From the NCBI GenBank assembly GCA_048500275.1, contig JASNYI010000003.1, positions 1,240,001 to 1,304,000 of the forward strand: a stretch of 64,000 bases of DNA. Reading direction: 5' to 3'. Made by a program: the position numbers and the translations under genes. Below, piece after piece: positions 1 to 8,838 of the stretch (the first letter of the stretch is position 1; every line of letters begins with the position of its first letter). The notes beneath the pieces are model-generated. The model saw only the letters and a list, made by a program, of their open reading frames with translations, made no database searches and was not told the origin of the DNA. This stretch comes from UBA5066 sp048500275. Lineage in GTDB: Bacteria; Acidobacteriota; Thermoanaerobaculia; UBA5066.

Positions 1-208
1 GAAATACGAGGAACGCCATGATCACGTGGTCGGGCACCCACCCGGTCGGCACGCCCGTGGCGTGGTCCACCGGGGCGATGCCGGCGATGTGGACGCCGCC
101 GATCGTCACGCCGTGGACCCACCACGACGGCGCGTTCGCGGGCGAGCCGAAGATCATCGTCAGCAGCGCGTTGACCGGTCCGAACAGGATCGAGTGATGG
201 TGTTCCAT
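1..208 (-). CDS. atpB: ATP synthase F0 subunit a, N-terminal fragment (cut by window edge)
   Basis: The first 69 codons read from an ATG at 208 and run off the left edge. The peptide starts MEHHHSILFGPVNALL and contains a VPDHVIMAFLVF stretch, which fits the periplasmic N-terminus and first membrane segment of the F0 a subunit, the proton half-channel of ATP synthase. The call rests heavily on context: it follows the stop of the AtpI-like gene by one base, and that gene follows atpZ, the usual head of an atp operon. The conserved Arg helix that would prove the identity lies outside the window. Confidence 0.75.
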   Translation of the reverse strand, partial: MEHHHSILFGPVNALLTMIFGSPANAPSWWVHGVTIGGVHIAGIAPVDHATGVPTGWVPDHVIMAFLVF

Positions 209-209
209 C

Positions 210-635
210 TCACCCCCGGGGATTCGTTCCGTCTTCGTCTTCCTCCGGCTGGGACCGGCCGGCCGCGGCGCCCCGGAACCCCTCGACGACGACCCCGAGG
301 ACGACCGCGGAGAGACCTCCGAGGAGCCACGGGACCTCGCCCGGGAAGAGGCGGACCGAGCCGTACGCCGCGACGCCCACGAAGGCGTAGCGGAGCAGGG
401 CGCGGAACGCGAACTTCCAGTCGGTCCGGGTTGCCGCCCGTGGACGGGGGACGAGCAGGGTCCCGGCCACGTCCGACAACCAGAGGCCCGAGACGATAGC
501 CACGGCCGCTCCGGCCGTCAAGGCCGCGGCCTCGCGGAACCTCCCCAGGGCGCCCAGCCCGAGGGCCACGAGGAGAGCGGCGAGCGCGGAGGCCCGGAAG
601 ACCCGCCTCTCCGGAGCCGTCAGGGTGAGGCTCAC
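210..635 (-). CDS. AtpI-like ATP synthase accessory membrane protein
   Basis: This 141-residue protein starts with GTG at 635, inside a GTGA overlap with the stop of atpZ. It has about four hydrophobic stretches (residues about 15-32, 36-58, 85-100 and 103-120) and an acidic tail (SQPEEDEDG). Size, topology and position between atpZ and atpB match the poorly conserved AtpI/subunit I family, which helps assemble the F0 c-ring or supplies magnesium. Sequence similarity alone is weak, so the name depends on context. No catalytic residues are expected. Confidence 0.65.
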   Translation of the reverse strand: MSLTLTAPERRVFRASALAALLVALGLGALGRFREAAALTAGAAVAIVSGLWLSDVAGTLLVPRPRAATRTDWKFAFRALLRYAFVGVAAYGSVRLFPGEVPWLLGGLSAVVLGVVVEGFRGAAAGRSQPEEDEDGTNPRG

Positions 636-913
636 GCTCTCCCGCCCCCGGGGGGGCCCGTTCCGGGGCCGGAAGGAGGACCCTTCCCCCCCCCCTCGAG
701 CGCGTCCGCCTCGCGTACGAGCTGGCGGAGGCCGCCCGCGAGGCCGAGGAGCCCGAGGAGGGCCGTGGCGGCCGGGAAGCTCCCCAGCCACCGGTCGAGG
801 AGCCAGCCGAGCCCTCCGCCCGCGGCCAGGCAGGCGGGAAGGACCCAGCCGAAGCTCAGGACGGCGCCGAGGAGGCGGAGGTTGGGGTCGCGCTCCCTCC
901 GCGGCTCCGGCAT
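632..913 (-). CDS. atpZ: AtpZ/AtpI-family F0F1 ATPase subunit
   Basis: A 93-residue protein with two hydrophobic segments separated by a GGGLGWLLDRWLGSFP-type turn, the hallmark of the AtpZ family (putative F0F1-ATPase accessory subunit). It starts with ATG at 913, 7 bases after the nuoN stop, and its stop overlaps the GTG of the next gene by 4 bases. The C-terminus is Gly/Pro-rich and probably disordered. It links the complex I genes to the ATP synthase genes in one transcription unit. Confidence 0.75.
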   Translation of the reverse strand: MPEPRRERDPNLRLLGAVLSFGWVLPACLAAGGGLGWLLDRWLGSFPAATALLGLLGLAGGLRQLVREADALEGGGKGPPSGPGTGPPGGGRA

Positions 914-920
914 GGGCTCC

Positions 921-2399
921 CTAGGGGAGGAGGCAGGCCTTCGCGAGCGCCACGAGGGGCTGCGGCATCACGCCGAAGGCGAGCGTCCCGACGAAGCAGA
1001 GGCCGACCGCGACCGCGACCGCGGGCTCCTCGCGCCAGTGAAGCGCCCCCTCGCCCTCCTCGAAGTACATCGCCTTCACGATCCGGAAGTAATAGAAGAG
1101 CGAGACGGCCGACATCAGGACGCCGAGGAGCGCGAGCGCCGGCCAGCCCGCCTTGATCGCCGCCGAGAAGAGGAAGTACTTGCCGACGAAGCCCGCCGTC
1201 GGAGGGATCCCGGCCAGCGAGAGGAGGAAGACGACCATCGCCCCGGCGGCCAGGGGGTTGCGCTTCCAGAGGCCGTTGAAGTCGGCGACGCTCTCGCTCG
1301 CGTACCCCTTCGCCTCCAGGAGGACGACGAGGCCGAAGGCCCCGAACGTCATCAGGAGGTAGGCGACGAGGTAGATCATGATCGCCCAGAGGCCGAACGA
1401 CTCCGGCTGGCCGGCGGCGCCCCCGGCCCTGTAGGCGAGGAGGCCGATGAGAGCGTAGCCGGCGTGCCCGATGGAGGAGTACCCGAGGAGCCGCTTGACG
1501 TTCGTCTGCATGAGCGCGCCGACGTTCCCGACGACCATCGTCAGGGCGGCCGCCGCCGCGAGGACCGGAGCCCAGTCGTCGGCGCGCGGCCCGAAGCCGG
1601 CGAAGAAGATGCGCGCGAAGATGGCGTAGGCGGCGAGCTTCGGGCCGACGGCGAAGAAGGCGGAGATCGGCGTCGGGGCCCCTTCGTACACGTCGGGCGC
1701 CCAGACGTGGAACGGCGCCGAGGCGATCTTGAAGAGCATCCCGCACGCCGTGAGGACGACGCCCACCATGAGGAGGCCCGAGCGCGGGGAGGCCTCGAGC
1801 GCGGCGGAGACGCCCGCCAGGGAGAGCGTCCCGGTCGCGCCGTAGACGAGCGAGAGGCCGTAGAGGAGGACGCCCGAGGAGAACGCGCCGAGGACGAAGT
1901 ACTTCGCCGCCGCCTCGATCGACTTCGACTCGCGCTTGAAGTACCCCGCCAGGACGTACTGCGACAGGGCCATCAGCTCGAGGGCGATGTAGATCGAGAC
2001 GAGGTGCGTCCCCGAGGCCATGAAGAGCATGCCGACGGTCGTCAGGAGGAGGAGGGCGTAGTACTCGCCGCCGGGGTAGGGCGACGTCCCGAGGAAACGG
2101 AGGGAGAAGAGGATCGTGACGGCCGCGGCGACGATCGTCAGCACCTTGAAGAAGATGCCGAAGCCGTCCAGCGTGAACATCCCGCCGAAGGCCTCGCGGG
2201 GGAGCGAGCCCGCGTAGTGGACCGCGACCGGGATGAGGGCCGCCGTGACCGCCAGCGACGCGAGCGACGCCCAGGCGATCCGCCGCTCCCTCTCCCGCTT
2301 GACCACCGTCGCCCAGAGGAGGATTCCGAGCGCGAGCTCGGTCAGGACGATCTCCGGCAGGATGACCAGGAGGTCCGAGAGCGGGAACGGGAGGGCCAC
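921..2399 (-). CDS. nuoN: NADH-quinone oxidoreductase subunit N
   Basis: This 492-residue polytopic membrane protein is the last antiporter-like subunit of complex I. It has about 14 predicted helices and the family core, including LLGYSSIGHAGYALIGL (lysine and histidine of the proton path), APFHVWAPDVYEGAPTPISAFFAVGPK and the ELMALSQYVLAG segment. It starts with GTG at 2399, three bases after the nuoM stop. Its length matches bacterial NuoN (about 480-500). It is the final nuo gene before atpZ. Confidence 0.96.
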   Translation of the reverse strand: MALPFPLSDLLVILPEIVLTELALGILLWATVVKRERERRIAWASLASLAVTAALIPVAVHYAGSLPREAFGGMFTLDGFGIFFKVLTIVAAAVTILFSLRFLGTSPYPGGEYYALLLLTTVGMLFMASGTHLVSIYIALELMALSQYVLAGYFKRESKSIEAAAKYFVLGAFSSGVLLYGLSLVYGATGTLSLAGVSAALEASPRSGLLMVGVVLTACGMLFKIASAPFHVWAPDVYEGAPTPISAFFAVGPKLAAYAIFARIFFAGFGPRADDWAPVLAAAAALTMVVGNVGALMQTNVKRLLGYSSIGHAGYALIGLLAYRAGGAAGQPESFGLWAIMIYLVAYLLMTFGAFGLVVLLEAKGYASESVADFNGLWKRNPLAAGAMVVFLLSLAGIPPTAGFVGKYFLFSAAIKAGWPALALLGVLMSAVSLFYYFRIVKAMYFEEGEGALHWREEPAVAVAVGLCFVGTLAFGVMPQPLVALAKACLLP

Positions 2400-2402
2400 G
2401 GA

Positions 2403-4028
2403 TCAGTTCCCCTTGACGGCGGCCGCGGGAACGGCGCCGGCCGGCACGAGGGCCGCGGGCGCCGGCACGGCGGCGGAGGCGGCCATCCGGATCTCACCTC
2501 CGCCCCGCGCCTTCTCGACCGCCGCGACGATCTTCGCGGAGGCCGGGGCGGTCATCGCGAAGAAGGGCTTCGGGTAGACGCCGATCCAGAAGCAGAGGAC
2601 GACGAGCGGCGCGAGCGTGAGGATCTCGCGGAGGTTCACGTCCTGGAGCCCCCTGTTCTCATCGTGCTTCAGCTCGCCGAAGAAGACGCGCTGGTAGAGC
2701 CAGAGCATGTAGGCCGCGCCGAGGACGACGCCGAGGCACGCGAGGAGCGCCCACCGCCAGTCGACGAGGAAGACCCCGACGAGGATCGTGAACTCGCCGA
2801 CGAACCCGTTCAGGAGCGGCAGGCCGATCGAGGCGAGGAGGATGATCATGAAGAGCGTCGCGTAGATCGGCATCACCTGCGAGATCCCGCCGAAGTCGAC
2901 GATCTGACGGGTGTGGCGGCGCTCGTAGATGATCCCGACGAGAAGGAAGAGCCCGCCCGTCGAGAGGCCGTGGTTGATCGACTGGATGACGCCGCCCTGC
3001 ATCCCCGCGTTGTTGAAGGCGAAGATGCCGATCATGACGAAACCGAGGTGGGCGACCGAGGAGTAGGCGACGAGCTTCTTCATGTCCTTCTGGACCATCG
3101 CCACGAACGAGCCGTAGATGATCCCGATGATCGAGAGGACGACGATCGTCAGCTGGACCCAGTCCGTCGCGGACGCCGACGGGCAGATCGGGAGGGAGAA
3201 CCGGAGGAAGCCGTACGTCCCCATCTTCAGGAGGACGCCCGCGAGGATGACCGAGCCGGCCGTGGGGGCCTCGACGTGCGCGTCGGGGAGCCACGTGTGG
3301 AACGGGAACATCGGCACCTTGATCGCGAACCCGAGGAAGAAGGCCCAGAAGAGCCAGAGCGAGAGGTCCGCCGGGATCAGGGGCGCGATCTCGTGGAAGT
3401 GGAGGATGTCGAACGACGGGGCGTTCCCGAGCCCCTTCCAGCCGAGGAAGCCGGTCGTGTTGAAGAAGTAGAGGGCGATGATCGCGAGGAGCATGATCAC
3501 CGACCCGAAGAGGGTGTACAGGAAGAACTTGATCGCCGCGTAGAGCTTTCTCGCCCCGCCCCAGACCCCGATGAGGAAGTACATCGGGACGAGCATGACC
3601 TCCCAGAAGACGTAGAAGAGGAAGAAGTCGAGGGCGCAGAAGACCCCGATCATCCCCGTCTCGAGGAGGAGGAGGAAGACGTAGTACTCCTTTTCCCGGG
3701 TCTTCACCGCCGTGAACGACGAGAAGACCGAGATGAAGGAGAGGAGCGTCGTCAGGAGGATCAGGAGGGCCGCGATCCCGTCGACACCGAGGGAGTACCT
3801 CACGCCGAGGGAGGGGATCCACTCGAGGTCCTCGCGGAAGAGGAAGCCCGCCGACTCCCGGAAGCCCCGCGCGAACCAGAGCGGCAGCGAGGCGACGAAC
3901 GTCAGGCCCGCGACGCCCGTCGCGAGGGCCTTGATGGCTCCCGTCTTCTCCCGCGGGAGGAAGAGGATCGCCAGCGCCCCGGCCGTCGGGAGGATGATGA
4001 GGAGGGAGAGGAGTCCGAGTCCGTTCAT
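2403..4028 (-). CDS. nuoM: NADH-quinone oxidoreductase subunit M
   Basis: A 541-residue antiporter-like membrane subunit of complex I. It shows GVDGIAALLILLTTLL near the N-terminus, FLFYVFWEVMLVPMYFLIG with the proton-path glutamate, MFPFHTWLPDAHVEAPTAGSVILAGVLLKMG and LVAYSSVAHLGFVMIG. It starts with ATG at 4028, 16 bases after nuoL. The last 40 residues are an Ala/Pro/Val-rich tail (from about residue 500) not usually seen in NuoM and probably disordered. Confidence 0.97.
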   Translation of the reverse strand: MNGLGLLSLLIILPTAGALAILFLPREKTGAIKALATGVAGLTFVASLPLWFARGFRESAGFLFREDLEWIPSLGVRYSLGVDGIAALLILLTTLLSFISVFSSFTAVKTREKEYYVFLLLLETGMIGVFCALDFFLFYVFWEVMLVPMYFLIGVWGGARKLYAAIKFFLYTLFGSVIMLLAIIALYFFNTTGFLGWKGLGNAPSFDILHFHEIAPLIPADLSLWLFWAFFLGFAIKVPMFPFHTWLPDAHVEAPTAGSVILAGVLLKMGTYGFLRFSLPICPSASATDWVQLTIVVLSIIGIIYGSFVAMVQKDMKKLVAYSSVAHLGFVMIGIFAFNNAGMQGGVIQSINHGLSTGGLFLLVGIIYERRHTRQIVDFGGISQVMPIYATLFMIILLASIGLPLLNGFVGEFTILVGVFLVDWRWALLACLGVVLGAAYMLWLYQRVFFGELKHDENRGLQDVNLREILTLAPLVVLCFWIGVYPKPFFAMTAPASAKIVAAVEKARGGGEIRMAASAAVPAPAALVPAGAVPAAAVKGN

Positions 4029-4044
4029 TCGGCGTCCTTACACG

Positions 4045-6306
4045 TCACGCGAAGATGATGTAGATGCAGACGAGGGCGAAGACGCCCGCGGCCATTCCGA
4101 ACGCGTAGTTCTGCGTCTGCCCCGTCTGGAGCTTTCCGGCGCCGCGCCAGGCGGCCTGGAAGGAGTCGCCGACGCCGTTCACGGCTCCGTCGACGAAGGT
4201 CTTGTCGAACCAGCTCGAGAGGTGGGAGAAACCCACGGTGAGGTGGCGCGTCCCGTTCACGAGGCCGTCCACGACGCGGGCGTCGATCTCCCAGAGGAGC
4301 CGCCCGCCCTTCTTCACGAGACCGTCCACGAAGACCGTCTCGTAGGCCTCGTCGACGAAGTACTTGTTCTTCACCCAGCGGTAGGCGGCCGGGAAGGCCG
4401 CGACGACCTTCGCCGGGAGCGCGTACGGGGCCGAGCCGGGGTAGAAGAACCTCGTCGCGAGGAGGATGCCGACGCCGGCGATCGCGATCGAAGCGAACAT
4501 GAGCCCGTACTCGAGCGCGTGCGAGGCGTGGTGCGGGTGCGGCGTCCAGTCGGGCGGCAGCGCGGGGAACGCGGGGCTGAGGAACGCCTCGAAGCGGTTC
4601 CCCCCCGGGACGACGAAGTTCGGGATGCCGAACCAGCCGACGACGATCGCCCCGCCGGCGAGGATCCAGAGCGGGACCGTCATCGTGGCGGGGGACTCGT
4701 GGACGTGGTCCCACGTCTCCTTCGGCCCCTGGTACTCGCCGAAGAACGTCATCTTCACGAGCCGGAACATGTAGAAGGCCGTCAGGCCGGCCGTGAGCGC
4801 CGCGAGGACCCAGAGGACCGGGTGCCCCTGGAGGAAGGTCTCGGCGAGTATCAGGTCCTTCGAGAAGAAGCCGGCGAGGCCCGGGACGCCCGCGATCGCG
4901 AGGGTCGAGATGAGCATCGTCCGGTAGGTGTGCGGGATCTTCCCTCGCAGGCCTCCCATCGCCGTCATCTCCTGCTCGCCCGAGAGGGCGTGGATGACCG
5001 AGCCGGAGCCGAGGAAGAGGCAGGCCTTGAACCAGGCGTGGGTGAAGACGTGGAACATCCCCGCGCCGAACGCCAGGACGCCGCAGCCGAGGAACATGTA
5101 GCCGAGCTGCGAGACGGTCGAGTAGGCGAGGACCTTCTTGATGTCGGTCTGCGCGAGGCCGATCGTCGCCGCGGCGAAGGCCGTCACGCCGCCGACGACG
5201 GCCACGACGAACGAGGCGTCGTGCGTCAGGAGGCCCCAGACCGTGGGGTTCTCGCCGAGCGTCTTCAGCGCCCACTCGTGCGAGATGCGGAAGAAGACGT
5301 TGCAGCGGGCGACCATGTAGACGCCCGCGGTGACCATCGTCGCGGCGTGGATGAGGGCCGAGACGGGAGTCGGGCCGGCCATGGCGTCGGGGAGCCAGAC
5401 GAAGAGGGGGATCTGCGCGCTCTTCCCCGTCGCGCCCACGAAGAGGGCGAGGCAGGCGAACGTCACGAGGCCGCCCGCGGCGTACGTCGCCGGGCTCGCG
5501 GCGGCGGCGGAGAACATCCCGCCGAAGTCGACCGTGCCGAACATCGCCACGCAGGCGAAGAGGCCCATCAGGAAGCCCGCGTCGCCGATCCGGTTCATGA
5601 CGAACGCCTTCTTCCCGGCGTCGGCGGCGAAGTCCTTGTCGTGGTAGTAGCCGATGAGGAGGTACGAGCAGAGCCCGACGCCCTCCCACCCGACGAAGAG
5701 GATCGCCAGGTTCGCCCCGAGGACGAGCGTCAGCATCGAGAACATGAAGAGGTTGAGGTACGAGAAGAAGCGCCCGTATCCGGGGTCGTGCCCCATGTAC
5801 CCGACGGAATAGACGTGGATGAGCGTCCCGATGAAGGTGACGAACCCGATCATCAGGGCCGAGAGCGGGTCGAGGCGGAAGGCGACGTCGAAGGAGAGGT
5901 CGGGGACGCCGAACCAGCCGGCGTTCTCCCCCATCGGGATCCAGGTCCAGAAGGTCGCGACGATCTCGCTCTTCCCGGCCGTCTCCTTCCACCAGGAGAG
6001 GATCGCGAGGGAGGCGAAGACGAAGGAGAGGCCCGAGGCGAGGGTGCCCACCCAGGTGTGGGCGGTCTTGAACGGGATGTCGGCGTGGGCCCCGTGTCCG
6101 CCGGGACCGGCGCCGTGGGCGTCGTGCGCGGCGTGAGCCGCACCGTGACCGCCGGGCGCGCCGTGCCCGTCGCCGTGCCCGTGCGCCCCGAGAGGAGCGT
6201 CCTTGCCCCCGAGCTTCGAATGCGCGACGAGGTAGAGGACGCCGTTGACGAGGAAGCCGAGGAGGGGGAAGAGGACGATGAAGGGGAGGAAGTCTGCGGC
6301 GTTCAT
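4045..6306 (-). CDS. nuoL: NADH-quinone oxidoreductase subunit L
   Basis: A 753-residue distal antiporter-like subunit with the long C-terminal lateral helix. Core motifs include YSVGYMGHDPGYGRFFSYLNLF, WEGVGLCSYLLIGYY, MAGPTPVSALIHAATMVTAGVYMVAR and VLAYSTVSQLGYMFLG. It is longer than typical NuoL (about 610-660 residues). Part of the excess is a His/Gly/Ala-rich insert at about residues 40-75 with nine histidines, placed after the first membrane helix. The start is ATG at 6306, four bases after the nuoK stop. Confidence 0.97.
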   Translation of the reverse strand: MNAADFLPFIVLFPLLGFLVNGVLYLVAHSKLGGKDAPLGAHGHGDGHGAPGGHGAAHAAHDAHGAGPGGHGAHADIPFKTAHTWVGTLASGLSFVFASLAILSWWKETAGKSEIVATFWTWIPMGENAGWFGVPDLSFDVAFRLDPLSALMIGFVTFIGTLIHVYSVGYMGHDPGYGRFFSYLNLFMFSMLTLVLGANLAILFVGWEGVGLCSYLLIGYYHDKDFAADAGKKAFVMNRIGDAGFLMGLFACVAMFGTVDFGGMFSAAAASPATYAAGGLVTFACLALFVGATGKSAQIPLFVWLPDAMAGPTPVSALIHAATMVTAGVYMVARCNVFFRISHEWALKTLGENPTVWGLLTHDASFVVAVVGGVTAFAAATIGLAQTDIKKVLAYSTVSQLGYMFLGCGVLAFGAGMFHVFTHAWFKACLFLGSGSVIHALSGEQEMTAMGGLRGKIPHTYRTMLISTLAIAGVPGLAGFFSKDLILAETFLQGHPVLWVLAALTAGLTAFYMFRLVKMTFFGEYQGPKETWDHVHESPATMTVPLWILAGGAIVVGWFGIPNFVVPGGNRFEAFLSPAFPALPPDWTPHPHHASHALEYGLMFASIAIAGVGILLATRFFYPGSAPYALPAKVVAAFPAAYRWVKNKYFVDEAYETVFVDGLVKKGGRLLWEIDARVVDGLVNGTRHLTVGFSHLSSWFDKTFVDGAVNGVGDSFQAAWRGAGKLQTGQTQNYAFGMAAGVFALVCIYIIFA

Positions 6307-6310
6307 CGCG

Positions 6311-6613
6311 TCAGCCCCTCATCTCCGCCGCTTCGTCCAGGTTGATCGTCGGCTTGAGGCGGTAGAGCGAGATGATGATGGCCAGGCCGATCGCCGCCTC
6401 CCCCGCCGCCACCGCGATGACGAAGATCGCGAACACGTGCCCCGTCAGGTCGCCGAGCTGCTGCGAGAACGCGACGAGGTTGATGTTCACCGCGTTCAGC
6501 ATCAGCTCGATCGACATGAGGACGGTCAGGAGGTTCCGCCTCACGAGAACGCCGACGACGCCGATGGTGAAGAGGACGAACGAGAGGCCGACGAGGTGGG
6601 CCAGCGTGATCAT
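6311..6613 (-). CDS. nuoK: NADH-quinone oxidoreductase subunit K
   Basis: A 100-residue three-helix membrane subunit, exactly the family's length. It carries the two conserved membrane glutamates, in SIELMLNAVNINLVAF (helix 2) and AAGEAAIGLAIIISLYR (helix 3), which form part of the central proton pathway. The start ATG at 6613 directly abuts the TAG stop of nuoJ at 6614-6616. Confidence 0.97.
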   Translation of the reverse strand: MITLAHLVGLSFVLFTIGVVGVLVRRNLLTVLMSIELMLNAVNINLVAFSQQLGDLTGHVFAIFVIAVAAGEAAIGLAIIISLYRLKPTINLDEAAEMRG

Positions 6614-7174
6614 CTAGTCGAACCTCTCCATCGTCCGCTTGCCGAGGACGACGGCGCCGATCATCGCCACGAGGAGGAAGACCGACGCGATCTCGAACGG
6701 CAGGAAGTAGTCGCGGTAGAGCATCCAGCCGACGGCCTGCGTGTTCCCGACGACGGTGACCCCGTCGATCACCGTCGTCGCGAGCGCCGCCGGGTCGGCC
6801 GCGGGGACCTTCGCGGCGAGGGACCGCGCCTCGTTCACGACGACCCCTCCCACCACGAGGAGGAAGAGGAACCCGAAGCCGAGCGCGGGGATGGCCTGCC
6901 GGTGCAGGTACCGTTCGGTCCTCTGCCGCCGCACGTTGACGAGCATGATCGTGTAGAGGAAGAGGATCATGATGCCGCCCGCGTAGACGAGGACCTGGAC
7001 GGCCGCCACGAGCTCGGCGCGGGCCTGCACGTAGATGCAGGCGACGCCGAGGAACGACATCAGGAGGAAGAGGGCCGAGTGGATCGGCTGCCGCATGACG
7101 ACGACGCCGACCGCCCCGACGACCGTCACCGCCGCGAAGGCCCAGAAGAAGAAGAGGGCGGGCTCCAACGTCAC
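6614..7174 (-). CDS. nuoJ: NADH-quinone oxidoreductase subunit J
   Basis: A 186-residue membrane subunit of complex I with five predicted helices. VLVYAGGIMILFLYTIMLVN (helix 3, the flexible pi-bulge region) and a C-terminal FEIASVFLLVAMIGAVVLGKR are diagnostic. I place the start at GTG 7174, giving VTLEPALFF, because this GTG overlaps the nuoI stop in a GTGA junction. A longer open frame upstream is only a shadow of nuoI. Confidence 0.94.
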   Translation of the reverse strand: MTLEPALFFFWAFAAVTVVGAVGVVVMRQPIHSALFLLMSFLGVACIYVQARAELVAAVQVLVYAGGIMILFLYTIMLVNVRRQRTERYLHRQAIPALGFGFLFLLVVGGVVVNEARSLAAKVPAADPAALATTVIDGVTVVGNTQAVGWMLYRDYFLPFEIASVFLLVAMIGAVVLGKRTMERFD

Positions 7175-7668
7175 TTCTCCTTGGCCGGGTTCACCGGCGC
7201 CTTGTCGGGGTCGACGCCCGGGTACGGCTTCACGTTCTCGTCCCACTTCGTCAGCTTCCGGATGTCGAGGTAGAGGCCCTCGTTGCGCTCGTAGACGCCC
7301 AGCTCGTAGGTCTTCGTCGCGAGCCAGATCGAGCGCGGGTTCGTCGGGCAGGCTTCCTCGCAGAGGCCGCAGAACATGCAGCGCTTCATGTCGAGGTCGA
7401 AGCGGTCGAGCTTCTTCTCGGCCTTCCCCTCGGCGTTCTTCTCGGAGTGCCAGTCGATGTAGATGATGTTGATCGGGCACTCGATGGCGCAGAGCGTGCA
7501 CTTGATGCAGCGCTCCTCGTCGAGCCGGAACATCCCGCGGAAACGCTCCGTCGGCTCCCGGCTCTCCTCGGGGTACTCGACGGTGTCGGCCTTGCGGGCC
7601 GCGTGCCTGCCGGTGAGCCTCAGGCCGGCGAAGATGTCGAGGAGGAGGACGCGGTCGAGGAAGCTCAA
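7171..7668 (-). CDS. nuoI: NADH-quinone oxidoreductase subunit I
   Basis: A 165-residue peripheral subunit that carries clusters N6a and N6b and passes electrons toward NuoB. Two 4Fe-4S motifs are visible: CIKCTLCAIECP and CMFCGLCEEACP. An N-terminal amphipathic segment (LSFLDRVLLLDIFAGLRLTG) would dock on NuoH. The best start is TTG at 7668 in a TTGA overlap with the nuoH stop, since no ATG or GTG lies in a suitable place. Confidence 0.94.
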   Translation of the reverse strand: MSFLDRVLLLDIFAGLRLTGRHAARKADTVEYPEESREPTERFRGMFRLDEERCIKCTLCAIECPINIIYIDWHSEKNAEGKAEKKLDRFDLDMKRCMFCGLCEEACPTNPRSIWLATKTYELGVYERNEGLYLDIRKLTKWDENVKPYPGVDPDKAPVNPAKEK

Positions 7669-8831
7669 GCGCGCACCTCCACGTTCGCGGACGCCATCGT
7701 CGTCGTCGACCTCGGCTTCGCCGGCCGCCGCCAGACGGCGAAGAAGCCGGCCGCGACGAGGAGGACGAGGACCGCGCCGAGGACCTTCAGCCCCGCCGCG
7801 CCCCAGAGGACCGCGATCGCGACGAGCGCGAGGTTCCCGATGGAGATCGGGATCAGGGTCTTCCACCCGAGCGCCATCAGCTGGTCGAACCGGTACCGCG
7901 GGAAGGTGGCCCGGAACCAGATGTAGACGAGGAGGAAGAGGAAGACCTTCCCCGTGAACCAGAAGAAGGCCGGGATCACGTCGAGGAACGAGAGCCACGC
8001 CACGTTCGGGAACGGTCGGAGCCAGCCTCCGAAGAAGAGCGTCGTGGCGACGGCCGAGATGGAGATCATGTTCCCGTACTCGGACATGAAGAAGACGGCC
8101 CAGCGGAAGCCCGAGTACTCCGTGTGGAAGCCGCCGACGAGCTCGCTCTCGGCCTCGGGGAGGTCGAACGGCGTCCGGTTCGTCTCGGCGACGCCGGAGA
8201 CGAAGTAGAGGAAGAAGGCGACGAGGCCGGGGAAGACGAACCAGACCCCCGCCTCCTTCTGCGCCTCGATGATCCCGACCATAGAGAGGGTGCCCGACAT
8301 GAGCACCGCCGCCACGATCGCCAGCCCCATCGGGACCTCGTAGCTGATGAGCTGCGCGGCCGCGCGCAGGCCGCCGAGGAGCGGGTACTTCGAGTTCGAC
8401 GCCCAGCCGGAGAGGATGATCCCGTAGACGCCGATCGTGGAGACCGCGAGGATCAGGAGGAGGCCGACGTTCAGGTCGGCCGCGGCGTGGAGCGGCGTCG
8501 TGACGCCGAAGAGGGTGACCTCCGGGCCCCACGGGACGAGGCCCAGGACGACGACCGCCGGGACGAAGAGGAGGATCGGTCCGAGGAGGTGGAGAGCCCT
8601 TTCCGCCCGCGAGGGGACGACGTCCTCCTTGAAGAGGAGCTTGACCGTGTCGGCGATCCACTGGAAGAAGCCCGCCGGGCCGACCCGGTTCGGTCCCTTG
8701 CGGATCTGGAGCCTCCCGAGGCCCCGGCGTTCGATCCAGGTCAGGACCCCGGCCGCCAGGCCGAGCGCGACGACGGTGACGAGCCCCTTGATCAGGGGGA
8801 TCAGGAAGTAGTGGATGAGGTTCTCGGACAT
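7665..8831 (-). CDS. nuoH: NADH-quinone oxidoreductase subunit H
   Basis: A 388-residue membrane subunit that forms the quinone chamber with NuoB and NuoD. Diagnostic segments are WIERRGLGRLQIRKGPNRVG, the acidic loop VSGVAETNRTPFDLPEAESELVGGFHTEYSG, and FLLVYIWFRATFPRYRFDQLM. It starts with ATG at 8831, seven bases after nuoD. The length is slightly above the usual 330-360 because of a longer C-terminal membrane region. Confidence 0.97.
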   Translation of the reverse strand: MSENLIHYFLIPLIKGLVTVVALGLAAGVLTWIERRGLGRLQIRKGPNRVGPAGFFQWIADTVKLLFKEDVVPSRAERALHLLGPILLFVPAVVVLGLVPWGPEVTLFGVTTPLHAAADLNVGLLLILAVSTIGVYGIILSGWASNSKYPLLGGLRAAAQLISYEVPMGLAIVAAVLMSGTLSMVGIIEAQKEAGVWFVFPGLVAFFLYFVSGVAETNRTPFDLPEAESELVGGFHTEYSGFRWAVFFMSEYGNMISISAVATTLFFGGWLRPFPNVAWLSFLDVIPAFFWFTGKVFLFLLVYIWFRATFPRYRFDQLMALGWKTLIPISIGNLALVAIAVLWGAAGLKVLGAVLVLLVAAGFFAVWRRPAKPRSTTTMASANVEVRA

Positions 8832-8838
8832 CGCTTCC

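Noticed and set aside
765..4058. Very long open frame on the plus strand opposite nuoN and nuoM
   Set aside because: It is made almost only of Arg, Glu, Asp, Gly and Pro, has no domain, and mirrors the codon pattern of the real membrane genes on the other strand.
7171..8661. Long minus-strand frame joining nuoI to a stretch inside nuoH
   Set aside because: Only the last 165 residues are NuoI. The rest is Arg/Pro-rich and overlaps NuoH in another frame.
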